A stretch of DNA of 64,000 nucleotides from Pseudomonadota bacterium (GCA_025355105.1 JANYAE010000052.1:62001-126000); one strand, 5' to 3'. Numbered from the stretch's first letter, positions 43,052 through 52,323 are shown. Program-made: numbers and translations. The notes: generated by a model from the letters alone, not told the origin.

Positions 43052-44203
43052 ATGGCAACGACGAGCTCCGTCGGAGAGTATTCCTGGACCCCGGAACTGC
43101 TGCAAATTCGCTGGCAGGACGGGGCACTGACGGAGCACTGCAGCCTATGGCTGCGTGACAACTGCGCCGCGGATCGTGATCCGCAGAACGGCCAGCGGCT
43201 GGTCGACATCGCCGACGTGCCCGCGAACCCGCGGTTGCGGTCGGTGTCGCTCGCCGGCGAAGTCGTCGTCGTAGCCTGGGAGGACGAAGACCGGACCGCG
43301 ACGTTCGCGCTGAGCCTGCTCGCGCAGCAGGGCCGCCGCGGCCCGCACTACCGCCCGGAACACCGGGTGCGGCGCTGGCTGGACGGCGCCGGGCTCGATC
43401 CGCGAAGCGACTTCGCATTTCGCCCGTTCGCCGAGCTCGAGCGCGATGCAGCTGCGCGGCTTGACTGGCTGACGCGCCTAGCCCAGGACGGAATCGCGTT
43501 TCTGAGCGGCGTGCCGCGCACCGATCACGCGATCCTGGCGGCTGGCGCGCTCATGGGACACGTGGCCGAGACGAACTACGGCCTTGTGTTCGACGTGCGC
43601 TCGGTCGCGAGCCCCGAGAACCTCGCCTACTCCGATCTCGGCCTCGGCCTGCATACCGACAACCCGTACCGGGACCCGGTCCCGGGCTTTCAGGCGCTGC
43701 ACGTGCTCATCGCCTCGCCGGACGGCGGCGACAGCCTGTTCGCCGACGGCTTCGCGCTCGCCGAGCACCTGCGGGCGAGCGACAGCGAAACCTTCGAGCG
43801 GCTGACGCGCACGCCGGTGCCGTTTCTCTACCGCTCCAAGGACGCCGAGCTCTATTCCGAAACGCCGTTGATCGGGCTCTCGGCCGCCGGGGAGGTGCAG
43901 GCCGTGCACTACAACAACCGCTCCATCGCGCCACTGCGGCTGGCAGCCGACGACATGCGGGCTTTCTATGCCGCGTACCGGCGCTTCGCGATGCTGCTGC
44001 GCGAGCCGCGCTTTCAGATGCGGATGAAGCTCGTCGACGGCGACCTCGTCGTGTTCGACAACCAGCGCACCCTGCACGGGCGCACCGCCTTCTCGTCGGC
44101 GCGCCACCCGCGTCACTTGCAGGGCTGCTACCTGACGCGCGACAGTGTGTTCAGCCGCGTCGCAGTCCTGCGACTCGAGTCGCGAGCGGAGACTGTCCGA
44201 TGA
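43052..44203 (+). CDS. tmpA: Gamma-butyrobetaine-hydroxylase-like Fe(II)/2-oxoglutarate oxygenase, probable 2-(trimethylamino)ethylphosphonate dioxygenase (TmpA)
   Basis: 383-residue TauD/BBOX-fold oxygenase. The iron triad is His201, Asp203 (LHTDNPYRD) and His342 (RTLHGRTAF). An N-terminal domain has CSLWLRDNC (Cys30, Cys38), the beginning of the BBOX zinc site, but the CxC pair that completes it is not seen. BBOX itself acts in carnitine synthesis; here the next gene is an HD-domain PhnZ-like oxygenase, the pairing found in the TmpA/TmpB pathway, where TmpA hydroxylates C1 of trimethylaminoethylphosphonate. The ATG is 20 bases after the transporter stop; a GTG at 43028 overlaps that stop. 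Alternative: a gamma-butyrobetaine or trimethyllysine hydroxylase. Confidence 0.8.
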   Translation: MATTSSVGEYSWTPELLQIRWQDGALTEHCSLWLRDNCAADRDPQNGQRLVDIADVPANPRLRSVSLAGEVVVVAWEDEDRTATFALSLLAQQGRRGPHYRPEHRVRRWLDGAGLDPRSDFAFRPFAELERDAAARLDWLTRLAQDGIAFLSGVPRTDHAILAAGALMGHVAETNYGLVFDVRSVASPENLAYSDLGLGLHTDNPYRDPVPGFQALHVLIASPDGGDSLFADGFALAEHLRASDSETFERLTRTPVPFLYRSKDAELYSETPLIGLSAAGEVQAVHYNNRSIAPLRLAADDMRAFYAAYRRFAMLLREPRFQMRMKLVDGDLVVFDNQRTLHGRTAFSSARHPRHLQGCYLTRDSVFSRVAVLRLESRAETVR

Positions 44204-44760
44204 ATCTGACCGCAGAAATCGCTACCCTGTTCGAGCGGCGCGGCGCGGGCTCGTACTTCGGCGAGCGGGTGTCGATGCTCGAGCACGCGCTGCAGGCCGC
44301 CCATTTTGCGCGGGTTGAGGAGGCGCCGCCGGCGCTCGTCGTCGCAGCGCTGCTGCACGACGTCGGCCACCTGCTCGAGGGCGTTCCCGACGACATCAAC
44401 GACTGGCACGTCGATGCCCGTCACGAGGCTGTCGGCGGGGCGTGGCTGGCGCGTCACTTCGGTCCGGAGGTTTGGGAGCCGGTCGAACTGCACGTCGCGG
44501 CGAAGCGCTACCTGTGCGCGACCGAGCCTGCCTACGCCGCCCGGCTCAGCGAGGCATCGGTGATCACGCTGCGACTGCAGGGCGGTCCGATGAACGCGGC
44601 TGAGATCGCCGAGTTCGAGAGCCGTCGCTTCCACCGCGACGCCGTGCGCCTGCGGCACTGGGACGACCAGGGAAAGATCGGCGGCTGGAGCGCGCCGCCG
44701 CTCGGCGAGTACCTCGCGACAATCGAATCGATCCGCCTGCCGGCCCGGCACGGCGCCTGA
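44200..44760 (+). CDS. tmpB: HD-domain mixed-valence diiron oxygenase, PhnZ/TmpB-like
   Basis: 186-residue HD-superfamily protein, start in an ATGA overlap with the oxygenase. Diiron ligands visible are His29, His53-Asp54 (LLHDVGH), His75 (RHEAVGG), His98 (HVAAKRYL) and Asp155 (WDDQGK), as in PhnZ. Tyr19 and Glu22 (SYFGE) match the lid residues of PhnZ, and LQGGPM is a shared segment. PhnZ/TmpB oxidatively cleave a 1-hydroxyphosphonate C-P bond; for TmpB the products are glycine betaine and phosphate. It is normally mis-annotated as a phosphohydrolase. Context with an OPA-type transporter supports phosphonate use. Confidence 0.82.
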   Translation: MNLTAEIATLFERRGAGSYFGERVSMLEHALQAAHFARVEEAPPALVVAALLHDVGHLLEGVPDDINDWHVDARHEAVGGAWLARHFGPEVWEPVELHVAAKRYLCATEPAYAARLSEASVITLRLQGGPMNAAEIAEFESRRFHRDAVRLRHWDDQGKIGGWSAPPLGEYLATIESIRLPARHGA

Positions 44761-44773
44761 GCGGCGCCGCTCA
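44758..44773. terminator. 16-bp palindrome spanning both convergent stop codons
   Basis: TGAGCGGCGCCGCTCA is a perfect palindrome whose outer triplets are the stop codons of the TmpB-like gene (+) and of the efflux pump gene (-). With no loop it would form a short stem in RNA from either side; it may serve as a minimal shared terminator, but GC-rich chance is possible. Confidence 0.35.
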
Positions 44774-47700
44774 CGGCGCCCGTGCCGCGGAGCGCGTGGT
44801 GCGCCTCAGGCCGATCTCCTTGACGAGCGCGTAGATCGCCGGCACGACGATCAGTGTCAGTATGCTCGCGGACAGCATGCCGCCGACCATGGGTGCCGCA
44901 ATCCGGCGCATGACCTCGGAGCCTGTACCGCTGCCGAACATGATCGGCAGCAGGCCGGCCACGATCGCGCAGACGGTCATCATCTTCGGCCGGACGCGCA
45001 GCACCGCGCCCTCGAGCACGGCCGCGTACAGGTCGGCCGTGGACGGCGCCGCGCCTCGCGCCGCGCAGCGCGCCCGCGCCGCGTCCCAGGCCTGCTCGAG
45101 GTAGACGAGCATGACAACCGCCGTCTCTGCCGCGACGCCGAGCAGCGCTATGAAGCCGACCACGGCGGCGACGCTGAGGTTGTAGCCGAGCAGGTACAGC
45201 AGCCCCACCCCGCCGACCAGCGCGAATGGTGCCGAGAGCATCACGATCAGCGTCTCCGTCAGCCGGCCGAAGTTGGCATACAGCAGCACGAAGATCACCA
45301 GCAGCGTCACCGGGACGACCACCTTGAGCCTGGCGATCGCGTGCTGCAGATACTCGAACTGGCCGCTCCAGGTGACGTAGTAGCCTGGCGGGAAACGCAC
45401 CTGTGCGGCGACAGCCTGCTGCGCTGCCGCGACGTAGCCGCCGATGTCGCGGCCGCGGATGTCAACGAACACGTACGCCGACAGCAGCGCGTTCTCAGTG
45501 CGGATGCTCGGCGGTCCCTGCACGACCTCGAGCCGGGCCAGCTGCCCCAGCGGCACCATCGCGCCAGCGCCAATCGGCACCAGCACGTTACGCGCGATCG
45601 CCTCCGGCCCGTCGCGCAGCTCGCGCGGGTAGCGCAGCGTCACGTCGAAACGCTCGCGGCCTTCGACCGTCGTCGTTAGCCGCTCCGCGCCGAGTGCACT
45701 CGAGACGACCTGGTGGACATCGTTGATCGACAGCCCGTAGCGAGCCATCGCCTCGCCGTTTGGCACGACGTCGAGATAGTAGCCGCCGGTCAGGCGCTCG
45801 GCGTAGGCGCTGGTCGTACCAGGGACGGTGCGCACGACCTGCTCGATCTGCTTGGCGAGTCGCTCGATTTCGTCGAGGTTGTTGCCGAAGACCTTGATGC
45901 CGACCGGCGTGCGGATGCCGGTCGAAAGCATGTCGATCCGTGCCTTGATCGGCATCGTCCAGGCGTTGCTGATCCCCGGCAGCCGGACCGCCTCGTCCAT
46001 CGCGGCGACCAGCGCGTCGAGCGTCATCCCCGGCCGCCATTCGGACTCGGGCTTGAGGTTGATGACGGTCTCCGACATCTCGAGCGGCGCCGGGTCGGTG
46101 GCGGTGTTGGCGCGTCCAGCCTTTCCGAACACCGAGGCGACCTCCGGAAAGCTCTTCAGGATCCGGTCCTGGGTCTGCAGCGCGCGCGCCGCCTGCGTCA
46201 CCGACATGCTCGGCAGGCTCGAGGGCATGAACAGCAGCGTTCCCTCGTTGAGCGTCGGCATGAACTCGACGCCGAGCCGGGTCGCCGGCACGATCGCTGC
46301 CGCGAGCGTGAGCAGCGCGAGCACGACCGTCGTCCGCTTCCAGCGCATCACCAGCGCGATGACCGGGCGGTACGCTGCGATCAGCAGCCTCACGACCGGG
46401 TTCGCCTGCTCCGACGGAATCCGGCCGCGCACGAACAACAGCATCAGTACCGGCACCAGGGTCACGGACAGCAACGCTGCGCCGGCCATCGCGAAGGTCT
46501 TGGTGAAGGCCAGCGGCCGGAACATGCGCCCCTCCTGCGCCTCCAGCGTGAACACCGGCAGGAACGATACCGTCACGACCAGCAGGCTGAAGAACAGCGC
46601 CGGTCCGACCTCGCGGCAGGCAGCGATGATGGCCGCGCTCCGCGACCCGCCGGGCGCGAGCCGCTCGAGGTGCTTGTGGGCGTTCTCGATCATGACGATC
46701 GCGGCGTCGACCATTGCGCCGATCGCGATCGCGATGCCCCCGAGGCTCATCAGGTTGGAGTTGAAGCCGAGCGCGCGCATGGCGATGAACGCGATCAGCA
46801 CGCCGAGCGGCAGCATGACGATCGCGACCAGGGCGCTGCGCGCGTGCATCAGGAACACGAGGCAGACCACTGCGACGATCGCGCTCTCCTCGAGCAGGGT
46901 CGTGCGCAGGTTGCGGATCGCCCGGTAGATGAGCTCGGAGCGGTCGTAGACGGCCGTCAACGTCACACCCGCCGGCAAACCGCCGGCGATCGCCTGGACC
47001 TTGGCCTTGACGTTGCGCACGACCTCGAGGGCGTTCTCGCCGTAGCGAGCCATCGCGATACCCGCGACCACCTCGCCCTCGCCATTGAGCTCGGCGATGC
47101 CGCGGCGCTCGTCCGGTGCGAGCTCGACCCGTGCGACGTCGCGGACGAAGACCGGCGTGCCGGCCGTGGCCTTGAGCACGATGTTGCCGACGTCCTCGAG
47201 CCCGCGCAGGTAGCCGCGGCCGCGGATCATGTACTCGCGCTCGGCGAGCTCGACCGAGCGACCGCCGACGTCGTGGTTGCTCATGCGGATCGCGTCGGTG
47301 ACCTCGCGCAGCGAGATCCCGTGGGCCTGCAACTTTCGCGGGTCAACCGTAACCTGGTAAGTGCGCACGAAGCCGCCGACACTCGCCACCTCGGCGACGC
47401 CGGGGGCCTTGGTCAGCTGGTAGCGGACGAACCAGTCCTGGATCGCGCGCAGCTCGTCGAGCGAGCGGTGCCCGCCGCGGACCACGTACTGGTAGACCCA
47501 GCCGACTCCGGTCGCATCCGGGCCGAGGGTCGGCGTCACGCCTTGCGGCAGTCGTGCCGAGCTCGCGTTCAGGTACTCGAGCACGCGCGTGCGCGCCCAG
47601 TAGACGTCGGTGCCGTCCTCGAAGATCACGTAGACGAAGGACACGCCGAAGTTTGAAAAGCCGCGCACGACCTTGGCGCGCGGCACGGCGAGCAGCGCAG

Positions 47701-47911
47701 TGCTGAGCGGGTAGGTCACCTGGTCCTCGACCACCTGCGGACCCTGGCCGGGGAATTCGGTGTAGACGATGACTTGCACATCGGACAGGTCCGGCAACGC
47801 ATCCACCGGGGTCTGCAGTACTGCGTAGCTCCCGCTGGCGGCGAGCACGACTGCGGCGAACAGCACGATCCCGACGTGCCGGGCGGACCACTCGATCAGT
47901 CGGGCGAGCAT
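44771..47911 (-). CDS. cusA: Heavy-metal efflux RND permease, CusA type
   Basis: 1046-residue inner-membrane RND pump of the CzcA/CusA group. Typical blocks are DALPDLSDVQVIVYTEFPG, GQGPQVVEDQVTYPLSTAL, and the essential transmembrane region AIGAMVDAAIVMIENAHKHL. The three methionines that carry Cu(I)/Ag(I) in CusA appear conserved in SLPSMSV, DPAPLEMSE and ARIDMLSTG, pointing to monovalent copper/silver rather than zinc/cobalt/cadmium. The ATG is two bases after the adaptor stop; three genes (TolC-like, adaptor, pump) form one operon. Confidence 0.92.
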   Translation of the reverse strand: MLARLIEWSARHVGIVLFAAVVLAASGSYAVLQTPVDALPDLSDVQVIVYTEFPGQGPQVVEDQVTYPLSTALLAVPRAKVVRGFSNFGVSFVYVIFEDGTDVYWARTRVLEYLNASSARLPQGVTPTLGPDATGVGWVYQYVVRGGHRSLDELRAIQDWFVRYQLTKAPGVAEVASVGGFVRTYQVTVDPRKLQAHGISLREVTDAIRMSNHDVGGRSVELAEREYMIRGRGYLRGLEDVGNIVLKATAGTPVFVRDVARVELAPDERRGIAELNGEGEVVAGIAMARYGENALEVVRNVKAKVQAIAGGLPAGVTLTAVYDRSELIYRAIRNLRTTLLEESAIVAVVCLVFLMHARSALVAIVMLPLGVLIAFIAMRALGFNSNLMSLGGIAIAIGAMVDAAIVMIENAHKHLERLAPGGSRSAAIIAACREVGPALFFSLLVVTVSFLPVFTLEAQEGRMFRPLAFTKTFAMAGAALLSVTLVPVLMLLFVRGRIPSEQANPVVRLLIAAYRPVIALVMRWKRTTVVLALLTLAAAIVPATRLGVEFMPTLNEGTLLFMPSSLPSMSVTQAARALQTQDRILKSFPEVASVFGKAGRANTATDPAPLEMSETVINLKPESEWRPGMTLDALVAAMDEAVRLPGISNAWTMPIKARIDMLSTGIRTPVGIKVFGNNLDEIERLAKQIEQVVRTVPGTTSAYAERLTGGYYLDVVPNGEAMARYGLSINDVHQVVSSALGAERLTTTVEGRERFDVTLRYPRELRDGPEAIARNVLVPIGAGAMVPLGQLARLEVVQGPPSIRTENALLSAYVFVDIRGRDIGGYVAAAQQAVAAQVRFPPGYYVTWSGQFEYLQHAIARLKVVVPVTLLVIFVLLYANFGRLTETLIVMLSAPFALVGGVGLLYLLGYNLSVAAVVGFIALLGVAAETAVVMLVYLEQAWDAARARCAARGAAPSTADLYAAVLEGAVLRVRPKMMTVCAIVAGLLPIMFGSGTGSEVMRRIAAPMVGGMLSASILTLIVVPAIYALVKEIGLRRTTRSAARAP

Positions 47912-47913
47912 GC

Positions 47914-49221
47914 TCAGTGCTCCGTCGCCGGCTGCGCCGGCGGTGCGGTCTTCGGGCTGTGGCCGGCCGCGCCAGTCGCCGAACGCAGGTTGCTCTCGGC
48001 GTCGATCAGGAAGTTGCCGTTGACGACCACCGGGTCGCCGGCGTCTAGGCCGGTGAGCACCTCGGCGTAGCCGTCGCCGCGGGCGCCCACCCGGATCTCG
48101 CGCGGCTCGAACACGCCGCCGCCGCGGTCCACCAGCACCAGCTGGCGCGTGCCGGTGTCGAGAATCGCCGACTCCGGCACGGCAAGGCTGGCCTCCGTGC
48201 GGCCGGCCGGCAGATCGACGGAGCCGAACATCGCGGGCTTGAGCAGCCCGTCGCGGTTCGCAAGCTCGATACGCACCTGCGCCGTGCGTGTCTCCGGCTG
48301 CAGTACCGGCGAGATGAAGCTCACCGTGCCGGCGAACGTCCTGCCGGGGTAGGCCACCGTCGTCGCAGTTGCACGCTGGCCGACGCGCACCAGCGCGAGA
48401 TCCTGCTCGGCGACGCTGCCGATGAGCCACAGCGACGACAGGTCGGCGAGCTGGTAGAGCGCTTCGCCCGCCATGAAGCGCATGCCGGCGCGGGCGGTCT
48501 TCTCGAGCACGACGCCATCGCGCTCGGCACGCAGCACGAGGCTGCGGCGCGGCGCGGCGCCGTCGCGCAGCGCCGGCAGGTCGCCGGCCGCGATGCCGAG
48601 GTTTCGTAGCCGCTCGGCGCTGCTCTCGACGAGCCGCGCCGCACCGGACTGCGCCTCGGCGTCGGCGGACCGGAGTGAGGCAAGCGCGCCGACAGCCACG
48701 CGGAAGTCTTCCTCGGCACCGACGAGGTCGGGGCTGTAGACCTCGAGCAGCGGGTCTCCCCGATGCACCAGCGCGCCGGTCGTGCTGACCCGAAGCTCGG
48801 TGATCCAGCCCTCGAATTTCGGGCTGACCGTCCACTGGCGCCGCTCGTCCACCTGCAAGGTGCCGGCGATGCGCAGCGTTCGAAAGAGGACTCTGCGGGT
48901 CGCCATCTCGGTGCGCACACCGAGTTGCTGCAGCTTGTCGGCGCCGATCCGCACCCGGCCTGCCTCGCCTTCCTCGCCGGCGTACACCGGGACGTAGTCC
49001 ATGCCCATCGCGTCCTTCTTTGGCAGCGGCGAGGTGTCGGACAGCCCCATCGGGTTCCGGTAGTAGAGGACCTGGCGGTCGCGCGAGGACGGCGTGGCGC
49101 CGGACGCGCGGCCCGCGGGCGCGCCGTCGACCGGCGCGGCGCGGTGGTCGTCAGCGCAGCCACCGGCGGCGAGGCCGAGGGCAATGGCGACGAGGAACAT
49201 TGGGAGCGATCTCGGACTCAT
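47914..49221 (-). CDS. cusB: RND efflux periplasmic adaptor, CusB type, lipoprotein
   Basis: 435-residue membrane-fusion protein. It has a lipoprotein signal (GLAAGGCADD), a short heavy-metal-binding domain with YYRNPMGLSDTSPLPKKDAMGMDYVPVY split across residues ~50-80 (Met/Tyr-rich, CusF-like), then the barrel and helical hairpin (LVHRGDPLLEVYSPDLVGAEEDF). It links the CusA pump to the TolC-like duct. Its ATG overlaps the TolC-like stop (ATGA). Confidence 0.92.
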   Translation of the reverse strand: MSPRSLPMFLVAIALGLAAGGCADDHRAAPVDGAPAGRASGATPSSRDRQVLYYRNPMGLSDTSPLPKKDAMGMDYVPVYAGEEGEAGRVRIGADKLQQLGVRTEMATRRVLFRTLRIAGTLQVDERRQWTVSPKFEGWITELRVSTTGALVHRGDPLLEVYSPDLVGAEEDFRVAVGALASLRSADAEAQSGAARLVESSAERLRNLGIAAGDLPALRDGAAPRRSLVLRAERDGVVLEKTARAGMRFMAGEALYQLADLSSLWLIGSVAEQDLALVRVGQRATATTVAYPGRTFAGTVSFISPVLQPETRTAQVRIELANRDGLLKPAMFGSVDLPAGRTEASLAVPESAILDTGTRQLVLVDRGGGVFEPREIRVGARGDGYAEVLTGLDAGDPVVVNGNFLIDAESNLRSATGAAGHSPKTAPPAQPATEH

Positions 49222-50552
49222 GGCAGCACCCCTCCGCTCGCGGCCTCGCCGGGCGCGGCACCGGTCAGGAAATCGATGGTGGCGATCGCCTTGTTGTGGC
49301 TGGCGATCGCCTCGGCCTCGGCGAGCGCGGCGGCATATTCGCGCATCTGTGCGTCGAGCAGCGTCAGGAAGTCCGCACGGCCGAGCTGGTAGGCGCGCAC
49401 TGCGGACTCCGCAGCCGCGTGCAGTTGTGGCAGCAGCGTCGAGCGATACAGCGTCACGCTCTCGCGCGTCGCACGCTCGACGGCGAGCTGCTCGGCGAGC
49501 GTGGCGCGGGTCTCGAGGCGCTGCGCGTCGGCGAGCGCGGAGGCCTCGGCGCGCATCGCGCGTGCCTCGGCGACCCGCGGCTCGAGGCGGCTCTTGCGCC
49601 AGATCGGCAGGTTCACCGCGACCGTCATGGTCACCATGTCGTCGCGCGGCATGCCGCCGAGCGTGCGGTCGCGCTGGCCGTAGCCGAGGCGCAGCTCGAA
49701 GTCCGGGTAGTACTCCCGTCGCGCGAGCTCGACCTCCCGGTCGCTCTTCTCGATCAGCGCGTCGAGCGCCCGAAGCTGTGGACGCTCCTCGACCGCTCGT
49801 CGGGTCAGGACCGCCGCGTCGGCAGGCAGTGGCAACAGCGTGGCGGCGGTGGGAACGATGTCGCCGCCCGGTGCCGTTCGCCCGAGCAGGCGCTCGAGCT
49901 CGGCAACGCGCCCGGTCCTGTCGGATGCGATGCGCAAAAGGTCCTGCTGCATCCGCACAACCTCGCTTTGGGCCTTGAGCACGTCGCCCTGCAGGCCACG
50001 ACCCAGCGCGTACTGCGTCTCCGTGACCGACGCGAGCTGCCTGAGCAGTTCGCGGTTGCGCGTCGCAAGGCGCTCGGCGGAGTTCGCGAGGCGTAACTCC
50101 TCGTAGGCGCTGCGGAGCTCGCGCCGGACGCGGTTGGCGGTCTCATCGACGGCGTGTCCGATGCTCGCCGAGTCGGCGGCGGCGACCGACTCGCGCAGGC
50201 CGCGCTTGCCGGGGTACGGCAGCCTCTGGCTGAGGCCGAGCATCTTCATCGTCATGTCGTCGCGCCGCAGACTGGGTGGCAGCGGCGCGTTGACGACGCC
50301 GATCTCGAGCATCGGATCGTCGAGGGCGCCGGCCGACGCGACCCGCTGCGCTGCGGCGTCCTGCTGGTGCCGGGCGGCGAGGATTTCCGGATTTCGGGCG
50401 AGCGCCTCGACCACCAGGGTCTCGACGGCCACCGGCGATCCTGGCTCGGCGGCCGCTGCCAGCGAACCGCAGCCGGACGCGGCGAGCAGCGCCAGGATGG
50501 CGGCTCGCCGGCCACTGGGGTAGCTGCGCAGCGACGCGATGATTCTGTCCAT
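49218..50552 (-). CDS. cusC: TolC family outer-membrane efflux protein, CusC-like
   Basis: 444-residue TolC-fold protein with an N-terminal signal (AAILALLAASGCGSLAAA; the Cys might be lipidated), long helices rich in Ala/Leu/Arg/Glu, repeats of the ETQYALGRGLQGDVLKAQSE type and the symmetric second half ESAVRAYQLGRADFLTLLDA. It forms the outer-membrane channel of the tripartite pump. The ATG at 50552 has GGAGG five bases upstream, better than an in-frame GTG/ATG 51 bases earlier. First structural gene of the operon. Confidence 0.92.
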   Translation of the reverse strand: MDRIIASLRSYPSGRRAAILALLAASGCGSLAAAAEPGSPVAVETLVVEALARNPEILAARHQQDAAAQRVASAGALDDPMLEIGVVNAPLPPSLRRDDMTMKMLGLSQRLPYPGKRGLRESVAAADSASIGHAVDETANRVRRELRSAYEELRLANSAERLATRNRELLRQLASVTETQYALGRGLQGDVLKAQSEVVRMQQDLLRIASDRTGRVAELERLLGRTAPGGDIVPTAATLLPLPADAAVLTRRAVEERPQLRALDALIEKSDREVELARREYYPDFELRLGYGQRDRTLGGMPRDDMVTMTVAVNLPIWRKSRLEPRVAEARAMRAEASALADAQRLETRATLAEQLAVERATRESVTLYRSTLLPQLHAAAESAVRAYQLGRADFLTLLDAQMREYAAALAEAEAIASHNKAIATIDFLTGAAPGEAASGGVLP

Positions 50553-50653
50553 TTGACCTCCGCCAACGGCCGACGGTAGCGGCGCGCGCGGGAATGAAAC
50601 CAAACTCCACGCCGGCGTGAGCTGGCGCGGAGCGCTCCGAGGTCAGAACGGAA

Positions 50654-51016
50654 TCAGATCGGGGGTCGGAAGAAGTCGGCGCCGAGCGCGTCGACGTGGC
50701 GTGTCACCGCGAGGGCCGCCGGCGGTCCGGGCGGCGCGACGTCGCCAAGCTCCAGCGTTGCGATCGAGAGCGCCGGCAGCTGCGCGCAGTGACAGCCGGT
50801 CGAGGTGTCGTGGCAGCAGTCCGGTGTGAACGGCGCGGGCGTTCCATCCGGCTGGGCCGCCTGGACGGGCGCGGCGTGGCTGTGGTCGGTGCAGTGCGCA
50901 GCCGGTGGGCTGCCTGGGTGGGCGGTGGCCGCGGCGTGCGGCATCGCGACGGCCGCGTTCAGCTGCCAGAGCAGCAGCAACGCAAGCAGGAGCCGGGGCC
51001 GGCGACGTGAAGTCAT
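50654..51016 (-). CDS. Small exported His/Cys-rich protein, CopL-like metal-binding
   Basis: 120-residue protein with a signal peptide (LLLALLLLWQLNAAVA) followed by clusters of putative copper ligands: MPHAAATAHPG, HCTDHSHAAP, DCCHDTSTGCHC. The C-terminus is hydrophobic and ends FFRPPI. It resembles CopL, a small protein tied to copper-resistance operons in Xanthomonas, by layout rather than by a named motif. It is 101 bases upstream of the tripartite efflux operon on the same strand and would bind or sense periplasmic copper/silver. The ATG at 51016 is chosen; a TTG four codons upstream is less likely. Confidence 0.7.
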   Translation of the reverse strand: MTSRRRPRLLLALLLLWQLNAAVAMPHAAATAHPGSPPAAHCTDHSHAAPVQAAQPDGTPAPFTPDCCHDTSTGCHCAQLPALSIATLELGDVAPPGPPAALAVTRHVDALGADFFRPPI

Positions 51017-51097
51017 ATAGAAGAGCAAACGTAGGCGCCTGTTCCGAGCTTAGCACCGTGGCCTTTGCGTACTGCGCCGCACATCACATTCAATGGC

Positions 51098-52216
51098 TTA
51101 CGACAGCTCGACGCCATCGTCGACGCCCAGCGTCACGCGCGCCCGGCGCGGCCCCCACCCGCCCGGCCGGTCGCCGAACACGCCGGCGCAGGCGGTACCG
51201 CAGGAGCCGCAAGCGCCGTCCGCCGTCAGCTGCCATTGGTCGATGGCGTACCCGTCACGTCGCACCACGGCCTCGCCGCAGCCGTAACACCAGGTCACGC
51301 CGCCGTCCGGATCGTGCACGTTGCCCGTGTAGACGTAGCGCAGACCGTGGCGCCGCGCGATGCGGCGCGCGCGCACCAGCGTCGCCAGCGGCGTCGGCGG
51401 CAGGTCGCGCAGCTTCCAGTCCGGATGGAAGGCCGTGAAGTGCAGCGGCACGTCTGGCCCGAGGTTCGCCGCGAACCACGCGCAGAGTTCCTCGAGCTCG
51501 CGGTTCGAGTCGTTGAGCCCCGGGATCAGCAGCGTCGTCACCTCGAGCCAGGCACGCGTTTCATGGCGGACGTAGCGCAGCGTGTCGAGCACAGCGCCGA
51601 GCTCCGCCCCGCAGACCTTGCGGTAGAAGTCCTCGGTGAAGCCCTTGAGGTCGATATTGGCCGCATCCATGTGGCGGAAGAACTCAGCGCGCGGCTCCGG
51701 GCAGATGTAGCCGGCGGTGACGGCGACGCTGCGCACGCCGCGCTCGCGGGCCGCCGCGGCGACGTCGATCGCGTATTCCATGAACACCGTCGGGTCGTTG
51801 TAGGTATAGGCGATGCTCGCACAACCGAGGCGCTCAGCCGCGGCCGCCAGCTCGGCGGGACTCGCGCGGTCGGCCAGCGTGTCCATCTCGCGCGACTTGC
51901 TCATGTCCCAGTTCTGGCAGAACTTGCAGGCGAGGTTGCAGCCGGCGGTGCCGAACGACAGCACCGCGCTGCCGGGCAGGAAGTGGTTGAGTGGCTTCTT
52001 TTCAATCGGATCGATGCAGAAGCCGCTCGAGCGGCCGTAGCTGTAGAGTTTGACGCGGCCGTCCTCGGTACCGCGCACGAAGCACAATCCGCGCTGGCCG
52101 TCGTGCATGCGGCACGCCCGCGGGCAGACGTCGCACTGCACGCGGCCGTCGCCGACGCGATGCCAGTAGCGGGTGTCCACTACGCCGGTCGGGCTCGGGA
52201 CACTGTGTTCACTCAC
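51098..52216 (-). CDS. amrS: AmmeMemoRadiSam system radical SAM enzyme
   Basis: 372-residue radical SAM enzyme of the AmrS family. The SAM cluster motif is CNLACKFC (Cys93, Cys97, Cys100); an N-terminal Cys group (Cys28, 31, 35, 45; CDVCPRACRMHDGQRGLC) may bind a second cluster; the C-terminus has a zinc-ribbon-like CYGCG...CGSCGTAC. In many genomes it lies with MEMO and AMMECR1 homologues, as here. The reaction is unknown to me. The start is a GTG with GGAGG ten bases upstream; the TTG 36 bases earlier lacks one. It is divergent from the MEMO-AMMECR1 pair across 107 bases. Confidence 0.92.
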   Translation of the reverse strand: MSEHSVPSPTGVVDTRYWHRVGDGRVQCDVCPRACRMHDGQRGLCFVRGTEDGRVKLYSYGRSSGFCIDPIEKKPLNHFLPGSAVLSFGTAGCNLACKFCQNWDMSKSREMDTLADRASPAELAAAAERLGCASIAYTYNDPTVFMEYAIDVAAAARERGVRSVAVTAGYICPEPRAEFFRHMDAANIDLKGFTEDFYRKVCGAELGAVLDTLRYVRHETRAWLEVTTLLIPGLNDSNRELEELCAWFAANLGPDVPLHFTAFHPDWKLRDLPPTPLATLVRARRIARRHGLRYVYTGNVHDPDGGVTWCYGCGEAVVRRDGYAIDQWQLTADGACGSCGTACAGVFGDRPGGWGPRRARVTLGVDDGVELS

Positions 52217-52323
52217 GATGGCTGATGCCTCCACGCGCGCTATATTGAGCAATGGCGATCGGAGCGCCTCGTCCTCGACGCATGATTGGGGTGGTCACGT
52301 GAGCTTTCAATTCGGGCAGATCC

